From positions 132,927,965 through 132,991,964 of the forward strand of contig NC_067477.1 of assembly GCF_947179515.1 (NCBI RefSeq): a stretch of 64,000 bases of DNA, written 5' to 3'. Below, piece after piece: positions 20,556 through 30,595 of this stretch; within the stretch, counting starts at the first letter, position 1; the number at the start of each line of letters is the position of its first letter. The notes under the pieces are model-generated. The model had not been told where the DNA came from and did not search any database. It saw only the letters and a list, made by a program, of their open reading frames with translations. Made by a program: the position numbers and the translations under genes. The DNA comes from Apodemus sylvaticus. Taxonomy: Eukaryota; Chordata; Mammalia; Rodentia; Muridae.

Positions 20556-22458
20556 GTCTACATTCCTGTGGCAGCCCACTTTGCTGGGCCAGCAGCAGCC
20601 TCCGGGCTAACCCAGTCTCCTGGGACGGTGATACCTCCCCTTCCACCCCCATCATCAGTACTTCCCAGGGGAGTCCCATCAGTGCCTGGCAGAACAGCCC
20701 AGTCTCCTGTGGCATCCTGTGGCAGCTCAATCTACTGGGGTAGTAGAGCCTTCTAGGGCAGTCCAGTATTCTGGGGCAGCAGCGCCTTCCAGAGGACCAG
20801 CAACTCCTAGGGTAGCAGCATCTACCCAGAGGACAGCAACCACAGAGGTCATGCAGGTCCCTAGACTGAAGCCACAGACTCCTAGAACAGCAACCGTGGT
20901 AGCTGAGGCTTCTCTGTCCATGCATTCTGGGGCTGCAGAGACTCCTGGGACTTCAGGGTCCTCTAAGACAGCAGCCACTGGCAAGAAAGCAGCCCCTGGA
21001 GCTCACACTGGGGCTATACCCAAGGCTGGGTCGGCCACTGGAGCTGTACCCAAAGGTGGAAACAAGAACCGGAGTGGAGGCAAAAATAGGAAGAACAAGG
21101 TTGAAGTGGATGAATTGGGGATGGGTTTCAATCCTGGTGATGGGGCTGCAGTAGGAATCTCTTCCTAGCAGAGATTCCTGAATCAGAAAGGGGAATCTGG
21201 GTGGACTGACACAGAGTCAGATTCCAACTCTGAGCCGGAGTTCCCACAGAGAGGAAAGGGAAGAGAACCATTCCCATGCTAAGCACCCCTTTCCATATGA
21301 AATCGATGAGATCCTGGGTGTTCGGGATCTCAGGAAAGTCCTAGCCTTGTTTCAGAAATCAGACAATCCCTTCATTCAGCAAGTCTCCCTGCTCACCCTG
21401 AGCAACAATGCCAATTATTCATGTAATCAAGAAACAATCTGAAAGTTGGGAGGCCTCCCAATTATTGCAAACATGATCAATAAAACTGACCCCCACATTT
21501 AGGAAAAAGCCTTAATGGCCATGAATAACCTGACTGAAAATTATGAGAACCAGGGCCAACTTTAGGTGTACATGAGCCAAGTGATGGATGATATCATGGT
21601 TTCTAACCTGAACTCAGCGGTACAGGTAGTTGGGCTAAAATTTTTAATGAATGTAACTATTACTAATGACTACCAGCACCTGCTTGTCAATTCTATTGCA
21701 AACTTTTCCCGCTTGTTATCTCAGGGGGGGGGGGTGTGTGGAAAAATTAAGGTTGAGATTCTGAAAATCCTTTCAAACTTTGCTGAAAATCCAGATATAT
21801 TTTAAAAAAACTTCTTAGTACCCAAGTGCCGTCATCATTTTAGTTCCCTTTATAATTCTTATGTGGAGTCAGAAATTCTTATTAATGCCCTTACTCTGTT
21901 TGAGATTACCTTTGACAACCTCAGAGCAGAGGTGCTCAACTGCAGAGAATTCAACAAGGGGTGTCTGGTTTATTTATGTACTACATCCGGAGTGTGTGTG
22001 AAGAAAATTCTAGCCTTAGAAAATCAGCATGACCTCTTGGTGAAAGTGAAAGTTACGAAGCTGGTAAACAAATTCCAACTGATCTGTGCTCTCGAGATGT
22101 GGGATCTCTCAGCTTTACAGTCTGGAAGCATTAACAATGAGACTATTGCTTTTCTACTTGTGTGTGTAGTACAGGAATTATTCAGCTGCCAGTTTTGAAT
22201 AATGTATCATTCGAAGTGATGTTATCTGTGATAGTCACCAGCTTTAAGCGGAACCATTTTCTGAATACCAAATAGTCCTGTAGTCCTGTGATTTGAATTG
22301 TGCTGCTTGACTGGAATGGTTTCCCTGGGTCCTCTATGTGAACTGATAGCAATCCTGTCCGCGAATGGCCTACTCAGCTCTTACTTGTTTTGACTTGAAT
22401 TTTGTCACCAAAGACTTCATGTGTGTACCATCAATAAAGTGTATGTTGCAAATGGCAA
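20555..22458 (+). pseudogene. Armcx2-ps: Armcx2 processed pseudogene, 5'-truncated
   Basis: Retrocopy of the X-linked gene for armadillo-repeat protein ARMCX2 (ALEX2; about 780 residues, N-terminal membrane anchor, Ala/Pro/Thr-rich degenerate repeats, C-terminal ARM-like domain). The anchor is missing. The copy opens in the repeat region (IPVAAHFAGPAAAS near 20565, frame 3; then frame 1 at 20719-21168: VAASTQRTAT, KNRKNKVEVDELG). The frame switches between about 21262 and 21285. From 21290 (PFPYE) to 22198 the ARM domain stays in one frame, interrupted by stops at 21440, 21500, 21563 and 21803, with motifs such as SNNANYSCNQET, LNSAVQVVGLKFL and SNFAENPD. A 9-base in-frame insertion follows the G run at 21727. 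The 3' UTR ends with AATAAA at 22433 and an A-rich tail (22450-22492). No introns are visible. The family call is firm; the paralogue rests on recalled Armcx2 features. Confidence 0.9.
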
Positions 22459-22492
22459 ATAAATGAATAAATAAATAAAGAAAGAAAGAATA
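22459..22492. repeat. (AATA)n then (GAAA)n tail
   Basis: The A-rich tail of the Armcx2 retrocopy, decayed into AATA and GAAA units. Confidence 0.85.
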
Positions 22493-22601
22493 TACAAACC
22501 ATTACAAGGTGGTTGTGAGCAACTATGTGGTTTCAGGAAATCACACCCAGGCATCTACAGGGACAAGTGTTCTTGCTTTATGAGCCATCTCTCCAGCTCC
22601 A
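22493..22601 (-). mobile_element. B2/B3 SINE, truncated
   Basis: Inverted head region: GAGCAACTATGTGGTTTCAG and TATGAGCCATCTCTCCAGCT. The 3' part is missing next to the retrocopy tail. Confidence 0.75.
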
Positions 22602-22764
22602 AACATTTCACAAATTCTGGAGTCAGGGAAACAAAGATAAAAGATTGCCTAGTATGTGAGAAGCCCCAATTCTATAACCAGCATTGCAAAAATATATAAA
22701 ATGAAGGTCACTTGTCACTACTGTATGGCTCTCTGTGCCATATCCCTCAAGATGGTCTGCTCAC

Positions 22765-22951
22765 ATTTTTTAAAATATATTTACCTTTATTTTATGTGCA
22801 TTGGTGTTTTGCTTGCATGCATGTTTATGTGAGAGTCTCAGATCTTGGAGTTACAGACAGTTGTAAGGTGCTACATGTGTGCTAGGATTTGAACCCAGAT
22901 CCTCTGGAAGAGTAGTCAGTGCCTTTAACTGCTGAGCCATCTCTCCAGCCC
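22765..22951 (-). mobile_element. B3-type SINE
   Basis: Inverted: TTTTATGTGCATTGGTGTTT, AGATCTTGGAGTTACAGACA, TTTGAACCCAGATCCTCTGG and CTGAGCCATCTCTCCAGCCC at the tRNA-derived end. Confidence 0.92.
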
Positions 22952-23389
22952 CCAAGATGACAAGAATCAAACTTTAGCTGTGTCTGCTCCCAAGAGTTTG
23001 AGAGTATGGGAGCAGTGGTGTGCAACCCAGATCCATCAACAGACATAAGTGAAACCTGTCAGACATAATATCCTTGAGGACAAGCAAATGTCTCTCTCCC
23101 CTCAATAGCTAAAAGAAACGTGGGCTGATATTCAGCTGCTGCGATTCAAACTAAAGATACGTGAGTGCCAGGCCAACCTGGGCTATCGCTGCCCCCAAAC
23201 CAGAATGACTGACCTGACTCATGAAGATAAAATTGAGTTCCTTGCAGCTATGACTGTCTTATTCTTAGTGCTAGTTTGGACCCAATAACCATAATTTCTC
23301 CCTGGCCCTGTTTGCTGCTGAGGTTGTGAGTGTAGCAGGAACTGGAACCCCGGTGTTTCTTTCTTAGCCTCTGGATGGAGTTTCATCCC
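22952..23389. other. No feature recognised
   Basis: Unique-looking sequence; a fragment at 23165-23190 (AGTGCCAGGCCAACCTGGGC) may be SINE-derived. Confidence 0.35.
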
Positions 23390-23650
23390 TTCCATCCTTC
23401 CATTCTGGAGATCAAACCAAGGGCCTTGTACATAATAGGGGTTGTACCATTGAACTACTCTTCCAACACAGTATTTTTGTTTGCACACACACTCACACAC
23501 ACACACACAGCCATCTCCTACCTCAAAAGCCTACTACTGCCTCCCCCAGTGATTAGATTACATGTGTGTCACCACGCTAGCTATTTGGGGTGGGGTATCT
23601 TGGGGCTCAAACTTGTATAACAAGCATTTTACTGACTGTGCCCCTTCCCC
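23390..23650 (-). mobile_element. B4-type SINE sequence with internal (CA)n
   Basis: An inverted ID-like part (GGAGATCAAACCAAGGGCCT, CATTGAACTACTC) and a second inverted piece (GATTAGATTACATGTGTGTC, GGGGCTCAAACTTGTATAAC) surround a CA repeat at 23483-23510. This may be one expanded B4 or two fragments. Confidence 0.6.
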
Positions 23651-24607
23651 CACCTTCTTCTGTGTTTTTCAAAGCACAGTGCCTAGAATAACTACTTATT
23701 AAGATTGCAGGTTTTTGGGCACAGTATAAAGGCTGTAGGATCAGAACCATAGAGACAGGAGCCAAAAATATGCACCGTTAACACATCTGGGGTGATTCTC
23801 CAATAACACGGATCGTTTGGTTTTGGTTTTGGTGAAGCTGGGGAGGAGCCCAAGCTGTGATGACTGGTGATGCTCTTCCATAATTTGGTTGCTGTAGGGA
23901 GCGTTTCCAAACAACTTCAGTGCTCTATATTTCTTTGTCCCCACAACAGCAGTCAGTAAATGACAGGCCAAATATTGAATACCTTAGCATCTGAGAAAAT
24001 AGCAGAAGCTGCAGGTAGCAGCTAGACACAGGAGCTGTGGCTGTAGACAGTGATAGAGTGTGTGCTGAGTGACTACGAGGTCCTGGGTCCACTCCTGATG
24101 CAGGTCATTAGATCTACCTGAGCTCCCTGAAAACAGGCTGTGAGATCTCATTCCAGGGTGTTCTCTCCCTGTGCCCAGAGGATGAAAGCATCTTTATCCT
24201 CCAGATGATGAAGACACCAAGAGTCCTAAGAAACAACCTTCTGTGCTCCATGTGTCCTCCACACAAACCTTTCTTGGCTTTGCTGCTTCTAGAATAGTGC
24301 AAATCCTCCTTCAGAGTGGCCTGTGGAGGCCAGGTCCACCCTGACTCCCCTGGGTGGGCTGAGGAGGAGTGGTTACACTGTCCTAGCTGCATCGCCTTAC
24401 TGTTACATTAGCTGTTTATCTGTTTCTCAAGGAAATGAACTTGGTAAACTGGGTACAAGTAGGGGCCTGTTTATTCCTGTCCCCAAAGTTGGCTAGTCTA
24501 GAAACAGTATTCCCAGCAAGCATTTGTGAATATGTGAGTAAGTAAACAAGTGCACAATTTTTAGATTTTAGTTAAAAAAATGTTAACTTCATACAAAGTG
24601 GAAACAT
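23651..24607. other. Unique sequence with an ID fragment
   Basis: An ID-like fragment lies at 24040-24112 (GCTGTGGCTGTAGACAGTGA, GAGGTCCTGGGTCCACTCC). The remainder, including the 92-codon minus frame at 24114-24392, shows no recognisable function. Confidence 0.4.
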
Positions 24608-24608
24608 T

Positions 24609-24727
24609 GTTTTTTGAGACAGGGTTTCTCTGCACTATGTAGAGCAGGCTGGCCTCAAACTCACAGAAATCTGGCTGCCTCTCCTCTGAGTGCTGGGATT
24701 AAAGGCGTGTGTCATCACCACTCAGGT
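24609..24727 (-). mobile_element. B1 SINE
   Basis: Inverted B1: TTTTTTGAGACAGGGTTTCT, GGCTGGCCTCAAACTCACAG, GTGCTGGGATTAAAGGCGTG. Confidence 0.93.
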
Positions 24728-25345
24728 ACAAACTGAAACCCTTTTAAAGACATTGTAAATTTGGGGAATTTGCATTTCTCCAGTAGACAGATGGGTGGGT
24801 GGTCAACAGCATGAGAGATTTCTCCAGCTACCTTGGAGTGTTCACCTCCATAGATAAAAATTCTAACTTCTTTGCCTTCTCAGTTCTTACTGAGGATGTC
24901 CTGAACATTCAGGGAACGTGCCAGAGGAAAGACCAACGGGAAAGGAATTATCCAGTCCTGGGTTCAACTCTCACCTTGCCAACCTCTAGCTGTGCTATAT
25001 TGGACAAATTTTAAATTTTCTTTTATTTCTAGATGTGAGTCTTCTTCTACATTATGTAGATCAGAAAAGATTTCCTCCCTATGGATAGATGGAACAGTAA
25101 GACTCACGGAGGGGAAATGGCATGCAAAATGTAGATGTCCTGTTTCTGAGTCCTGATACCGAGTTCCTGTCAGATACCGCGTAATATTGAGAATGGAGGA
25201 ATGCAAATCACATGCAGAGGGGAGAGAGGGGGAGGAAGGGGAAGAGAGAGGCTTTTTCATCCCAGAGGTAGCATTTTGAGGTTTTAAGATACTGAATATT
25301 ACAAAACATAAATAAGCCAGGTTTGTTGCTTAATTTTATTTAGAA
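24728..25345. other. No feature recognised
   Basis: Unique-looking sequence. A G/A-rich tract (25213-25250) is the only compositional feature. Confidence 0.4.
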
Positions 25346-25518
25346 ATAAAGGAGAGGCCAGCAAGATGGCTAAGCTACTAAAGACACTTGCCACCAAGCT
25401 CAGCTGAAGACCTGAGTTTGAGCCCCAGAGGCCACAAAGTGGAAGCAGAGAATTGCCTTCCACCAGCCGCCTTCCTATCTCCACATGAATGCCATGGCAG
25501 GTATAAGCATGGCATATG
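25346..25518 (+). mobile_element. B3A/B2-superfamily SINE
   Basis: GAGAGGCCAGCAAGATGGCT head, CTTGCCACCAAGCTCAGCTG, CCTGAGTTTGAGCCCCAGAG and a 3' end passing into a long CA repeat, which probably grew from the CA-rich SINE tail. Confidence 0.8.
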
Positions 25519-25577
25519 TACACATATGCACACACACACATACACACACACACACACGCCATACACACACATATACA

Positions 25578-25619
<42 letters not shown>

Positions 25620-25748
25620 TGCACACACAGAGACATACCACACACACACACATGCATGCACACAGAGACACACACCATATACACACACACACACCACCCG
25701 CACATACAGAGACACACACCATACACACACTCACACACAGACACACAC

Positions 25749-25790
<42 letters not shown>

Positions 25791-25822
25791 TGCACACCAC
25801 ACACACACACACACACACACAC
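25519..25822. repeat. (CA)n tract with CATG/GAGA interruptions
   Basis: About 300 bases of CA units interrupted by ATGCA, CAGAGACAC and CCATAC words that recur as blocks (CAGAGACA near 25628, 25662 and 25708). Open frames on both strands are repeat artefacts. Confidence 0.97.
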
Positions 25823-25865
25823 CCCGGGGTGGGCGGTTGGAAATATTTTTTTAAGACATTTGCTT

Positions 25866-26120
25866 GGCTGCCGCTGTTGTTCAGTTAGTAGATGCTGGTT
25901 TGATGCACATAGGCCCCAGGTGTGATCCCCCAACCCCACCGACTCTAGCCTGGTGGTGGTACAGACTGGAAGGTGGAGGAGGCAGGAGGATCAGAAGCAC
26001 AGAGTCATCCTAGACTGTGGAGCAAGGTTAAGGCCAGCCTTGGGGTTCATGAGAACCCCAGAGTGAGAAGCTGAGGAAGAGGATCACTCTAGCCCAGGAG
26101 CTGGAGACCAGCCTCGGAAC
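25866..26120 (+). mobile_element. B4 SINE
   Basis: ID-like half (GTTGTTCAGTTAGTAGATGC, GGCCCCAGGTGTGATCCCCC) then a B1-like half (GCCTGGTGGTGGTACAGACT, GGAGGCAGGAGGATCAGAAG, AAGGTTAAGGCCAGCCTT). A further right-arm fragment lies at 26068-26120. Confidence 0.75.
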
Positions 26121-26147
26121 ATCCAGAATCCTCCTCTACCACTCTGA

Positions 26148-26359
26148 CTTCCTCAGAGGCAGGGTCTCTCCCTCAACCTGGAGTTGTCAACTTTCTTCAG
26201 CTAGGAGGCCCGAGTGATCCTCCTGTCTCCACCCTCTTCATAGCTGGGGTTTACAGGCACACTTGCACTGTCTCGCTTGTTACACAGGTGCTGGGACCTG
26301 AATCAGTGCCTCATGGCCATGCAATAAGTGTTCTTAAGTGCTTAGACACCTCTCCACCC
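26148..26359 (-). mobile_element. B4 SINE
   Basis: Inverted: CCTCAGAGGCAGGGTCTCTC, GAGTGATCCTCCTGTCTCCA, GGTTTACAGGCACACTTGCA, GTGCTGGGACCTGAATCAGT, CTTAGACACCTCTCCACCC. Confidence 0.75.
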
Positions 26360-26817
26360 GTAGAATCCCTACCTGTCAGCCAATCACGTTCACATGTCTA
26401 GCCTCCCTCACAGTCCCGTCTGGCCAGACCCCTTGGTTGCAGCTAGTGAGAGAGGAAGACAATGGGAGAAACTTCCATCCGGAACGGGAGGATGTTCAGT
26501 GCTTGTCGTTTCCGTCTGGCTGGTTGGCCGCAGATTCAACAGCTGCAGCCGGGGACATCGTTTTTGGGGCCACAGCACTGAGGATGCTGAAGCAGCGGAA
26601 ATTCAAGGACGTTGATCCCTGGCAATCCCAGACATCCTCACTGCCTATGTTTACTTGGCAGACAAATAAACTTCAATCTGCCGTTGCTGGGGTGGGGGTA
26701 GTTAATACCCACAGATGAAGTTAATCCTAACTAATACAAACTAAGACTGGCATACAAAACCTGCCAGCTGTCTTGGAGCTTTTCTTGGAGAGTTTATGTC
26801 ATAAGAAGTGAAAACAA
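26360..26817. other. Unresolved, possible LTR 3' end
   Basis: CAAATAAACTTCAATCTGCC (26662-26681) and the AACTAATACAAACTAAGAC end near 26730 look like an LTR tail, but the rest (ORF 26338-26718, 126 codons, no domain) is not recognised. Confidence 0.3.
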
Positions 26818-26989
26818 GAGCTGGACAAAGGCCCCAGCATTTGAGAGCACTGGTTGCCCTTCCGGAGGACCCAGGGCTAATTCCCCGTGTCTGCATGGCC
26901 GCTCACAACTGTCTGTAACCCCAGTCACAGGGGATGACACGCATGCAGAGACAACGTCCATGCACCTGAAATTTTAAAAGCATAAATAG
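26818..26989 (+). mobile_element. B3-type SINE
   Basis: GAGCACTGGTTGCCCTTCCG, GGCCGCTCACAACTGTCTGT, GGGGATGACACGCATGC and an A-rich end. Confidence 0.82.
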
Positions 26990-27097
26990 TGAAACCACTG
27001 GAGATAATTATACACTCGAAGCTGCACAGCAGACACGTTGAAGGGATGTGCCCAAGTCTTAGCTTATTGGCTTAGGATGATAGATATATACATAGGG

Positions 27098-27256
27098 GTT
27101 TTGTTCTGTTTTGTTTCAAGACAAGGGTTCTCTGTGTAGCCCTAGCTGTCTTGGAGCTCAATCTGTACACCAGGTTGGCCTCAAACTCAGAGAGATTCTT
27201 CGGTCTCTACCCCTAATGCTGGGATTAAAGGCCTGTGTCACTACTGCCTACCCAGC
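27098..27256 (-). mobile_element. B1 SINE
   Basis: Inverted: GGTTCTCTGTGTAGCCCTAG, CACCAGGTTGGCCTCAAACT, ATGCTGGGATTAAAGGCCTG. Confidence 0.92.
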
Positions 27257-27589
27257 CCTAGGTTTTTATTTTTGGTTTGATTTGATTGGTTTTTTAAATA
27301 CTTCATGTTTCTTTGTTTCCTCCCAACACATCAGTGGAAAGAAATCATACCTTTCTCCTATCCTTTTTCTTAAGATAGTATTTTGTAGCTTGTTCTTTGC
27401 TATTGGAAATATCTTTGGGTTTCTAGTTTTTCACAGTAGCTTTGCTGGCGGGGACATTACTGAGGGAAGGTCTAGAGCAGTAATCTCAATAACTGGAATT
27501 AGATATATGTGTTCTGGGCGGGGTGGGGGGTGGGGAGGAAATGAATTTGGGCAATACATTCTTCAGGTTTTTTCCCTAGCATTTCCCTT
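27257..27589. other. No feature recognised
   Basis: A 210-codon open frame (27111-27743) spans this stretch but begins in the inverted B1 and ends in the next SINE, so it is a chance fusion. The TTTGGTTTGATTTGATTGG run near 27270 is low complexity. Confidence 0.45.
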
Positions 27590-27745
27590 CAGGATGGGCT
27601 CAGCAGGTAAAGTATCTCACAAACCTGAGGACCTAGGTTTGATCCCCAGAACCCATGTAAAAATGGAAGGAGAGAAGCAACTCCAGAAGGTGTCCTCTCT
27701 CCACACGCATGCTCTGTCACGCACACAACCACAATGGAAGTAAAT
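27590..27745 (+). mobile_element. B3A/B2-superfamily SINE
   Basis: GATGGGCTCAGCAGGTAAAG, GGTTTGATCCCCAGAACCCA and AGAAGCAACTCCAGAAGGTG. The head is slightly truncated. Confidence 0.8.
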
Positions 27746-28091
27746 TTCTAAAATGTAAAGTAAATGAAATTTTAACAGACTATAAAGTTATACATGCTTA
27801 TAAGGTAAAATAAAAACCACAAAGAGGTCTCAAGAGAGTTAAAAGCATGTATTTTTTAAGAACAAGAAGAATTTTTTATTTTTAATTAAATGTGAATAAA
27901 ATCCCAATGTCCATAAAGGAAAAAATATATCTGGAAGTATCTTCATTAGGAGACAATCTGGATAATTATGGAACTACTACTATTTGTGGTAGTTAGATTC
28001 AAAAGTTACTTAGTTTTGTGATAAAAAATGATAGCGTCTACTGATATGCTTCCCTCATTGTTGGGGTTTTGGAACCATGAATACTTTCTTT
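27746..28091. other. AT-rich stretch, nothing recognised
   Basis: Very AT-rich without clear repeat identity. It ends in the target site of the next B1. Confidence 0.4.
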
Positions 28092-28275
28092 GCCGGGCGG
28101 TGGTGGTGCACACCTGTAATCCCAGCACTCTGGGAGGCAGAGGCAGGCAGATTTCTGAGTTTGAGGCCAGCCTGGTCTACAGAGTGAGTTCCAGGACAGC
28201 CAGGGCTATACAGAGAAACCCTGTCTCCGAAAAACCAAATCCAACAAACAAACAAACAAAAAAAACAAAAACCCA
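28092..28275 (+). mobile_element. B1 SINE with target-site duplication
   Basis: GCCGGGCGGTGGTGGTGCAC, GTAATCCCAGCACTCTGGGA, TCCAGGACAGCCAGGGCTAT and ACCCTGTCTCCGAAAAACC; A-rich tail. ACTTTCTTT precedes it (28083-28091) and follows it (28276-28284). Confidence 0.96.
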
Positions 28276-28306
28276 ACTTTCTTTAATTGTGTTGTATCAT
28301 AAATTA

Positions 28307-28327
28307 TATGTGTGTGTGTGTGTGTGT
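28307..28327. repeat. (TG)n microsatellite
   Basis: Ten TG units next to ACATATATA. Confidence 0.9.
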
Positions 28328-28452
28328 ACATATATAGTGCATGGGCATATTTATGTATAATACATAATTTTTTTATTACTTATGCAATCAATTTTAAGAA
28401 GTGCAGGAAGAATTGGTTGAGAAACTAAATGTTAAGCAGTGTTATGAGCATA

Positions 28453-28489
<37 letters not shown>
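28453..28489. repeat. (CA)n microsatellite
   Basis: Eighteen CA units directly before a minus-strand MT LTR. Confidence 0.95.
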
Positions 28490-28492
<3 letters not shown>

Positions 28493-28746
28493 TGCATAGT
28501 TTCACTGCCGTGAACAGACACCATGGCAGAGGCAACTCGTAGAGAGGACATTTAGCTGCGGCTGGCTTACAGGTTCAGGAGCTCAGTCCATTATCATCAG
28601 GAGGAAGGAAGCATGGCAGGGTTGTGAAGGCGACCATGAGAAGGCAGGCTTCCGTGTGGCTAGGAGGGGCGTCTCAAAGCCCACCCCCACCGTGACACAC
28701 TTCCTCCCACAAGGCCACACCTCCAAAGAGTGTCACTTCCGCAATC
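28490..28746 (-). mobile_element. MT-class MaLR LTR
   Basis: Plus-strand landmarks of an inverted MT LTR: CTGCCGTGAACAGACACCAT, GGCTGGCTTACAGGTTCAGG, TCCATTATCATCAGGAGGAA, CACACTTCCTCCCACAAGGC. Its 5' edge (at the plus-strand right) is overrun by the ERV LTR that follows. Confidence 0.88.
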
Positions 28747-28748
28747 CA

Positions 28749-29283
28749 TGCTATTGCCCCCAAGGCAACAGCAGGCCTTGTTCTAGTCCTTGGCGAGCTC
28801 TCTGATCCGGAGCTCTGAAGTCTCACCACCCGACTTGATAAGTTCCCTCTGGCGGGACCCTACCAAGGCCAGCCTCAGGCTTCCAAATTCCCATGGTCCT
28901 TTGGGGTGCACCTCAGGCAAATCTGTGCTTTGGCACAGTACCTTTCTCTCTGGAACCCAGACAACCTGCTGCTTGAAGAAAACACTACACAAACTTAGTT
29001 CAGAATCAATGGTGACTCAATCGCTGGGCACAGAAACTAGCATACTGATTTATATTAATTTATACTAACATCCTTTTAAGCTAAATCCTCTGGTAGCAGA
29101 TCCAAATTTATCCTTCTGTCTGACCCAGAAGTCCTGCCTTCTCACTCAGTGATTGGTTTCTTTATTCATTAGGAGGGTCACATGAAGTCCTGAGTATGTG
29201 ATTCCCTACTTGTCCCAGGCAACCCCTCTTGGGGAAGTTGAATTAGCATCAAAATACAACCAGCACCAGGGCTATTCACAACA
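28749..29283 (-). mobile_element. ERV 3' LTR, minus strand
   Basis: On the minus strand the LTR begins TGTTGTGAATAGCC (29283) and ends GGGCAATAGCA (28749), 535 bp. AATAAA lies at plus-strand 29161-29166. A purine tract abuts its start at 29284-29302, as expected for a 3' LTR. The TG...CA ends support the borders; the family is probably class II but not identified. Confidence 0.65.
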
Positions 29284-29302
29284 TTTCCCCCTTTCTGTCC
29301 TG
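29284..29302 (-). other. Polypurine tract of the ERV
   Basis: The minus strand reads AGGACAGAAAGGGGGAAA immediately 5' of the TG start of the LTR. This is the plus-strand DNA priming site in retroviral replication; here it is a relic. Confidence 0.6.
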
Positions 29303-30000
29303 TTAAAAAGCTCTTTCCTCTCAAATATAAATTGAGCATAATTATTACCATTCTGTAATTTATAAAGTACACCTAACACCCACTCCATCATTTTTGTCAA
29401 TTAAATAAAACACTGTTGTCTATTCTAACTTAAAAGAGGCTTATAAATCCATGTTATAATCTGATTTAGCTTGTATACTATCTGAAAACTATCTTCTCAA
29501 ATATATTTTCTCAATATTAAATAGCCTGGGTTGGCTATGAGACTATAACTAGACTTTGATCCTGTCAAAAATCCAAGAACGACCAATATTATCTAAAATA
29601 TAGGAAACTTAACACAGCTTCTGAAACTGAGGCACAGTGTAGAGACAGCTGCCTACCTGACAGCCCCAGTATGTCAGGAAGTTGGAGCACTCTCTTCAGC
29701 CTTCTGACCAAGAATATTACGACAGACCTTGAAAAATAGGAGTCATTAAGAAATCTTAATCTGTCTCTGCAGAACTAAGCTGTCCCTAACCTGTAACTGT
29801 GTCCTCTCAAGGGCAGTACAGGTCTGTAGGAGAGAGAGGCAATTTCTGCCCAGGGGTCACCTAGCCACAATGTACCTCACCTGGAGGTAGAGATACTAAG
29901 CTGCTTCTTTGAATCCACGAATGGGGAGCTGTTAGGAGTAGATTTGTCTCAACAAGTGAATAAATAGCATTAAATGTCACATTCTGTGGCACCTGTGGAG
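29303..30000 (-). mobile_element. ERV 3' internal region, non-coding
   Basis: AT-rich sequence upstream (on the minus strand) of the polypurine tract, interpreted as the 3' internal part of the same ERV. No gag, pol or env frame is visible and no second LTR is found, so the element is truncated. The left border is a guess. Confidence 0.4.
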
Positions 30001-30401
30001 CCTATAGAAGAGGAAGAGGAGTCAGAACCATGCAGTCCTGGAAGCCACGAGTACTGGGGATTTCTTAGATGGATGATTAAATAATAGTTGGGTGTGTTTG
30101 TCCCATCTAGGGGTATAGCTTGTGTTCATATCAACTGAATTTTGAATTCATTGTGTGGGTACTTTGTGGGTTGAGAGTTCACTAATATAAATCTGACTGA
30201 TAAACCACAAGCCTCTAGAGTTTGATTTTCCTGGGGCTGGGGATGCGAGCAGAATCAGCAGCAAGAGAACCGTGAGATGGGCAGCCGCTGCATGGGGCTA
30301 GCCACAGGGGCAGCAAGGCCGCTGGCTAGGGCAGCCAGTAGCCAGCATGAGTGTGGGATGGTGCCTTCTAAAATACGTCCTGTTACAACATATTCAAACC
30401 A
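30001..30401. other. No feature recognised
   Basis: Unique-looking. A GC-rich patch at 30240-30360 holds a 62-codon open frame without domain. Confidence 0.35.
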
Positions 30402-30456
30402 TTCCATGCTTCTTGGTCATGATGTTTGTGCAGGAATAGAAATCCTGACTAAGACA
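30402..30456 (+). mobile_element. ORR1 LTR 3' end fragment
   Basis: TGCTTCTTGGTCATGATGTT, GTGCAGGAATAGAAATCC and TGACTAAGACA match the last 50 bases of ORR1, the exact complement of the starts of the minus-strand copies at 55161 and 56708. Confidence 0.85.
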
Positions 30457-30554
30457 CATGTGTAATCCCAACATTTGGGAAGTTGAGGCAGAAGGATTCT
30501 AAATTTGAGACCAGCCTGGGTTATACAGAGACTCTGTCCCAAAACAACCAATCC

Positions 30555-30593
<39 letters not shown>

Positions 30594-30595
30594 AA
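30457..30595 (+). mobile_element. B1/B4-type SINE with (CTAA)n tail
   Basis: GTAATCCCAACATTTGGGAA, GTTGAGGCAGAAGGATTC, CAGCCTGGGTTATACAGAGA, then a CTAA microsatellite (30556-30592). Confidence 0.78.

Noticed and set aside
20719..21168. 149-codon frame as a functional gene
   Set aside because: It is the repeat-rich segment of the Armcx2 retrocopy, bounded by a stop and frame shifts.
25299..25939. Open frames of 112-166 codons on both strands
   Set aside because: Generated by the CA repeat and flanking SINE.
27111..27743. 210-codon plus-strand open frame, the longest outside simple repeats
   Set aside because: It starts in an inverted B1, crosses unique DNA and ends in a B3A-type SINE. No domain, promoter or splice support.
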